Of a DNA stretch of 64,000 nt, positions 60,618 through 64,000 are shown in pieces; the stretch's first letter is position 1, and every line of letters begins with the position of its first letter. The notes beneath the pieces are model-generated. The model ran no database searches. It saw only the letters and a list, made by a program, of their open reading frames with translations, and was not told the origin of the DNA. A program made the translations under genes and the position numbers. The DNA is from Methylobacter sp. S3L5C (lineage in GTDB: Bacteria > Pseudomonadota > Gammaproteobacteria > Methylococcales > Methylomonadaceae), in NCBI RefSeq assembly GCF_022788635.1, contig NZ_CP076024.1:124001-188000 (forward strand), in the 5' to 3' direction.

Positions 60618-62408
60618 TTATTGGTATTCGCCATAAAGTTTGGCATAAAGCCCCTTGTTATTAATTAATGTTTCATGACGTCCTTGTTCACAAATTATCC
60701 CCTGTTCAAAAACGTAAACATGATCAGCCTGCTTAACAGCACTTAAACGATGAGCAATAATAAGAGTGGTTCGGCCTTTTAAAAAAGTAGCCAACGCCTG
60801 ATGTAATTTATGCTCGGTTTCACTATCCAGCGCAGAAGTTGCTTCATCCAAGATCACGACTTTAGGATTGGCAACAATCATGCGGGCAATAGCCATTCTT
60901 TGCCGTTGACCACCAGAAAGCCGCATACCAAGCCGGCCAACGATCGTATCTAAACCGCTTGCCAGATCTTTAACCGCATCTTCCAATTGTGCAATAGCCA
61001 GTGCATTCCATAATACAGCATCGCTGGCGGGTTTACCCAAAGTCAGATTGGCGCGAATAGTATCGTTAAACAAAACCGGGTGTTGTAGTACCGTAACCAC
61101 ATTCTGCCTGACAATTTCTAAACCTATGCGCTCAATAGGAACGCCATCAAAGCAAATTTGCCCTTCACTCGGTAAATAAAGACCAATCATAGTTTGAATT
61201 AAGGTAGACTTACCGCCGCCACTGGCACCAACCAGGGCAACCTTTTCTCCGGCTTTAATTTTTAAATGTATACCGTTAAGTATTTTTTCCTCTCCATAAC
61301 TAAAATGTAGATTATTGACACTAATAGCTACGGTTTTTTTATTCAAAAAAGGATTTTCAAGATGCGGATAATGCGGCTCCTGTTCGAGTGCATTCAGTCT
61401 GTTGATACGCGACAACGCGGCTTTCGCGGCATAAAAAGCATATTGAATACCCAGAATTTCCTGTACGGGCGCCATCATAAACCAGAGATAACCAAATACC
61501 GCAAGCATTTGACCAATACTGAGATCAGAATAAAAAACCATCAGCATGGCGCAGGCACGGAAAATATCAAAGCCAAACAAAAATACCAGAAAACTTAATC
61601 GCGATGCCGCATCACTTTTCCAAGCAAAGGCGGTTGAATATTCCTTAACCGAGCGGGCAGACTCTATCAATTGACCACAATAATAATGCTCACGATTACT
61701 GGCACGAATTTGATGTATGGCTTCCAGCGTTTCCGTTAACGATTGTTGAAAAACTTCGTAAGCAGAATTTTCCTTGGATTTAAGATCTTTAACCTGAGAA
61801 CCAACCACACGCGTGAAATAAATCACTACGGGGTTTAACAGCATAATAAACAAGCCCAATTGCCAGTGCATCCACAGTAAAATAACCGCCGTTCCGAGAA
61901 TCGTCAAACTGGCCACCAGTAATTTACTAACGGTGGTACCAATAAATGTATCAATGGTATCGAGATCTTTAACCAGATGAGTAACCACCGTACCGGTTCC
62001 AAGGCTCTCATATTCAGACATGGATATGGTTTGCAGATGCCCTATCATGCTTTTACGAATGCGAAAAATAATGTCTTTGGAAATACAGGAAAAGTGTCGA
62101 GCCTGAATGATGTTAAAAATACTGGCTATAATTCTTAGTATTAAACTGACAATTAAAATAACCGAAATATAAAGAATGGGAAGCTGCCATTCGGAAGGGA
62201 ATAATCGATTGATAAAGCCGATTGCCACGCCTGGTTTATTCAATAATACTTCATCAACCAACAACGGCATCAGTAACGGTACGGGAACACTGGCAATAGT
62301 TGCCAAGATAGCGATGAAATGAGAGTAAATCAGGGCTTTTTTATGTTCCAACGCAATTTGATAGATAGAGCTCCACGTGTAAGCGTGTTTAGTCTGTTTT
62401 GATTGCAC
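60618..62408 (-). CDS. ABC transporter, fused permease and ATPase
   Basis: A 596-residue half-transporter of the MsbA/exporter type. Six membrane segments (about residues 20-320) are followed by the nucleotide-binding domain with Walker A GASGGGKST, Q-loop VVTVLQHPVLF, signature LSGGQRQRMAIAR, Walker B KVVILDEATSALDSE and the H-loop IIAHRLS. It should act as a homodimer. Substrate is unknown; lipids, drugs or peptides are all possible. No secretion partner genes are adjacent. Confidence 0.9.
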   Translation of the reverse strand: MQSKQTKHAYTWSSIYQIALEHKKALIYSHFIAILATIASVPVPLLMPLLVDEVLLNKPGVAIGFINRLFPSEWQLPILYISVILIVSLILRIIASIFNIIQARHFSCISKDIIFRIRKSMIGHLQTISMSEYESLGTGTVVTHLVKDLDTIDTFIGTTVSKLLVASLTILGTAVILLWMHWQLGLFIMLLNPVVIYFTRVVGSQVKDLKSKENSAYEVFQQSLTETLEAIHQIRASNREHYYCGQLIESARSVKEYSTAFAWKSDAASRLSFLVFLFGFDIFRACAMLMVFYSDLSIGQMLAVFGYLWFMMAPVQEILGIQYAFYAAKAALSRINRLNALEQEPHYPHLENPFLNKKTVAISVNNLHFSYGEEKILNGIHLKIKAGEKVALVGASGGGKSTLIQTMIGLYLPSEGQICFDGVPIERIGLEIVRQNVVTVLQHPVLFNDTIRANLTLGKPASDAVLWNALAIAQLEDAVKDLASGLDTIVGRLGMRLSGGQRQRMAIARMIVANPKVVILDEATSALDSETEHKLHQALATFLKGRTTLIIAHRLSAVKQADHVYVFEQGIICEQGRHETLINNKGLYAKLYGEYQ

Positions 62409-62682
62409 GACAATAGATTAGATAGTTTTTTTATAAGCGGATGATTGTAGTATCTCACTATTATCATCCTCAATTTAAGGATTAATGCGACAACGTCATT
62501 ATAATCAGTATGACTCAAATTCCGGGATCTGAAGGTATTTCTAAATTTGTTAACTAACACAACTATTTCAACGGCTTTTTTTATTATGACATATCTTATA
62601 AATCAATGTGATATAAAAGCGCATCTTGACTGTACGCATATGAATTCAGGCCTCTGCCCGCTCTACTGAAAAGCCCGAAACC

Positions 62683-63555
62683 TTACCTGCTGTCAATTTG
62701 CCTAAGCGCACTGGGATGACGAATTAAAACTGAAAATTGTTTTCTGTTTTTACTCAGCCAACCACGGACTTCAACAGTTTTACCAACATACTCATTAACA
62801 TCAGGAAATAAAGACAGCCATTGCCGTTCTATCCGTGCTTCAAACTGGCTGGAAAAAACCAGGTAAACAGACTTTGAGGTATTACGAATGCTGACAACCT
62901 TTCCTGCCAGTCGCGTCCAGCCATGATGTACTGACTCGGTAAGACTGCCAACCGGTATTGCGGCATACTCCGGTCGCTGCCAAATACCCGATTTAGCCTG
63001 CTCCGCTGCATTCCCGGCGGCAACCAACTCATTAACATAACGCAAATTAGGCGGGTAAATACTAACTGTTGCAAGGCCTGCTTTAACCAAAGACAAGTTA
63101 ATATGCTCTTTTTTTTCGGTAAACAAATACGCTAAAATTCTTCCGTATTTATCGGTTTTCTCAATATCAAATTCCAGTCGAACTTTAGTATTTTTAAGCT
63201 TACCAAGCAACCAAGCCTTGGCTTCTTCTCCACCTGCCTCAGCCGGTTTATCCCTATGTTGAATTTCCGGCGTATTGATTCCCAAAAAACGAATTTTTTT
63301 CCCATTCTCCAACTCAATGGTATCGCCATCATAAACTGTTTTAACACTGTAAAATCCATAACCTGACTTTATATTAACAATTTTTGCATCAGGATTAAAT
63401 CGATCAGAAAAATGCTCACTGCCTTTTGCATCCTGCCATTGATAGATTTTTGAGTCTGCACAAACAGGCAGGCATAGTATTAAGATCAACAAGCCCAGTA
63501 TCAACTTACCTGTATAACCACTAAATTGATCGCTAAAAGAGGGGTTGTTTTGCAT
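62683..63555 (-). CDS. Thermonuclease-family nuclease with DUF4124-like N-terminus
   Basis: An exported staphylococcal-nuclease-like protein. From the ATG at 63555, the signal peptide (GKLILGLLILILCLPVCA) is followed by a DUF4124-like segment (KIYQWQDAKGSEHFSDRF) and the nuclease domain (about residues 70-200). That domain has DGDTIELENGKKIRFLGINTPE and the block EKTDKYGRILAYLF, holding the catalytic Arg, Glu/Asp and Arg positions. The last 90 residues resemble an OB-type extension. An ATG at 63630 would add 25 residues including a second hydrophobic stretch. Confidence 0.83.
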   Translation of the reverse strand: MQNNPSFSDQFSGYTGKLILGLLILILCLPVCADSKIYQWQDAKGSEHFSDRFNPDAKIVNIKSGYGFYSVKTVYDGDTIELENGKKIRFLGINTPEIQHRDKPAEAGGEEAKAWLLGKLKNTKVRLEFDIEKTDKYGRILAYLFTEKKEHINLSLVKAGLATVSIYPPNLRYVNELVAAGNAAEQAKSGIWQRPEYAAIPVGSLTESVHHGWTRLAGKVVSIRNTSKSVYLVFSSQFEARIERQWLSLFPDVNEYVGKTVEVRGWLSKNRKQFSVLIRHPSALRQIDSR

Positions 63556-63842
63556 TTTATTAAGCCTTAATCTGCCGAAAATAAAACAGAACAAAACCGG
63601 TAAGATTATCCGCAATGGTAAATATTTCAAAGCATAAAATTACCCAAACAGCGTGCAAACGATAAGAAAAGTCTCATCTCTTTTTCTATCATTCGTTACA
63701 TCTATTCGAGATTGTTGTATTATTTTAATAGCAACCACTTGAGTATTATCATTTATCTTAATGCGGATTGCGCCAAAACCTGATGGTAGATATTACTATC
63801 ATGACTTGTAACCTTACACCTGATTTCTCTAAAAAAACTATT

Positions 63843-64000
63843 ATGAGCCAATTAAATCTGCTGCTTCGTTTACTAATAAGTCTTATGTTAGTCTTTTCTA
63901 TTGCTGGTTGTGCCGGAGGTAAAACCTATGAAAGTACGGGTGAATATTTGGACGACTCGGCCATTACTACCAAAGTAAAAACTTCAATATTAGGTGATTC
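63843..64000 (+). CDS. BON-domain lipoprotein, N-terminal part
   Basis: The frame starts MSQLNLLLRLLISLMLVFSI, continues with the lipobox IAGC and GGKTYESTGEYLDDSAITTK, and runs off the end of the window at VKTSILGD. The lipoprotein signal followed by DDSAITTKVKTSIL is the start of an OsmY/BON-type protein, which is associated with envelope stress. It is incomplete only because the window ends. Confidence 0.8.
   Translation, partial: MSQLNLLLRLLISLMLVFSIAGCAGGKTYESTGEYLDDSAITTKVKTSILGD

Overview
The window comes from a moderately AT-rich gammaproteobacterium. The core genes are gammaproteobacterial in type and order: dnaB-alr, ftsK divergent from trxB, aat-bpt-infA, clpS-clpA, nudJ-like-mnmA-purB, mrcB, lolA-rarA. 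Pyruvate phosphate dikinase, a norspermidine-type decarboxylase, a MauG/CcpA-like dihaem protein and a copper-resistance pair, together with abundant palindromic dispersed repeats, would fit a methanotroph of the order Methylococcales. No diagnostic methane gene is present, so that placement is inference.

Layout. 0-7.3 kb: a nucleotidyltransferase, a decayed GDSL esterase, a multidomain metallophosphoesterase, then alr and dnaB; alr carries an in-frame palindromic repeat. 7.3-18 kb: two tandem dicarboxylate/amino-acid symporters, a selenium operon (selU plus a selD fused to a flavin oxidoreductase), membrane and small exported proteins, and gene-poor stretches holding MITE-like elements and an oxyR relic. 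18.5-25.5 kb: nspC, a quinone oxidoreductase, mrcB, lolA and rarA. 25.5-32.5 kb is the most rearranged part. A type I polyketide synthase and a capsule-export gene are each cut off at opposite ends of one IS4-family element, and a 131-bp tandem array follows. 32.5-47 kb is housekeeping: ppdK, ftsK, trxB, the two N-degron aminoacyl transferases beside clpS/clpA, infA, mnmA and purB. 47-53.4 kb: a dihaem peroxidase, an epimerase, lipocalin, TusC/TusD-like sulfur-relay proteins and a BepA-like protease. 53.8-64 kb: copB/copA, an AI-2E-type permease, a flippase, a PHP phosphoesterase, an ABC exporter, a nuclease and the start of a BON lipoprotein.

Functional groupings. Aat, Bpt, ClpS and ClpA form an almost complete N-degron route within 4.4 kb. 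SelD would supply selenophosphate to SelU for tRNA 2-selenouridine. MnmA and TusC/TusD belong to tRNA 2-thiouridine synthesis, though TusB is absent here. LolA, BepA and lipocalin act in the envelope.

The most notable observations are the palindromic element translated inside alr, the IS junction joining two halves of what was probably one capsule locus, a DUF2905 gene broken at a C7 tract, and the oxyR and GDSL relics that simple ORF calling misses. No tRNA, rRNA or CRISPR array was seen, and I found no convincing wholly new multi-gene system.
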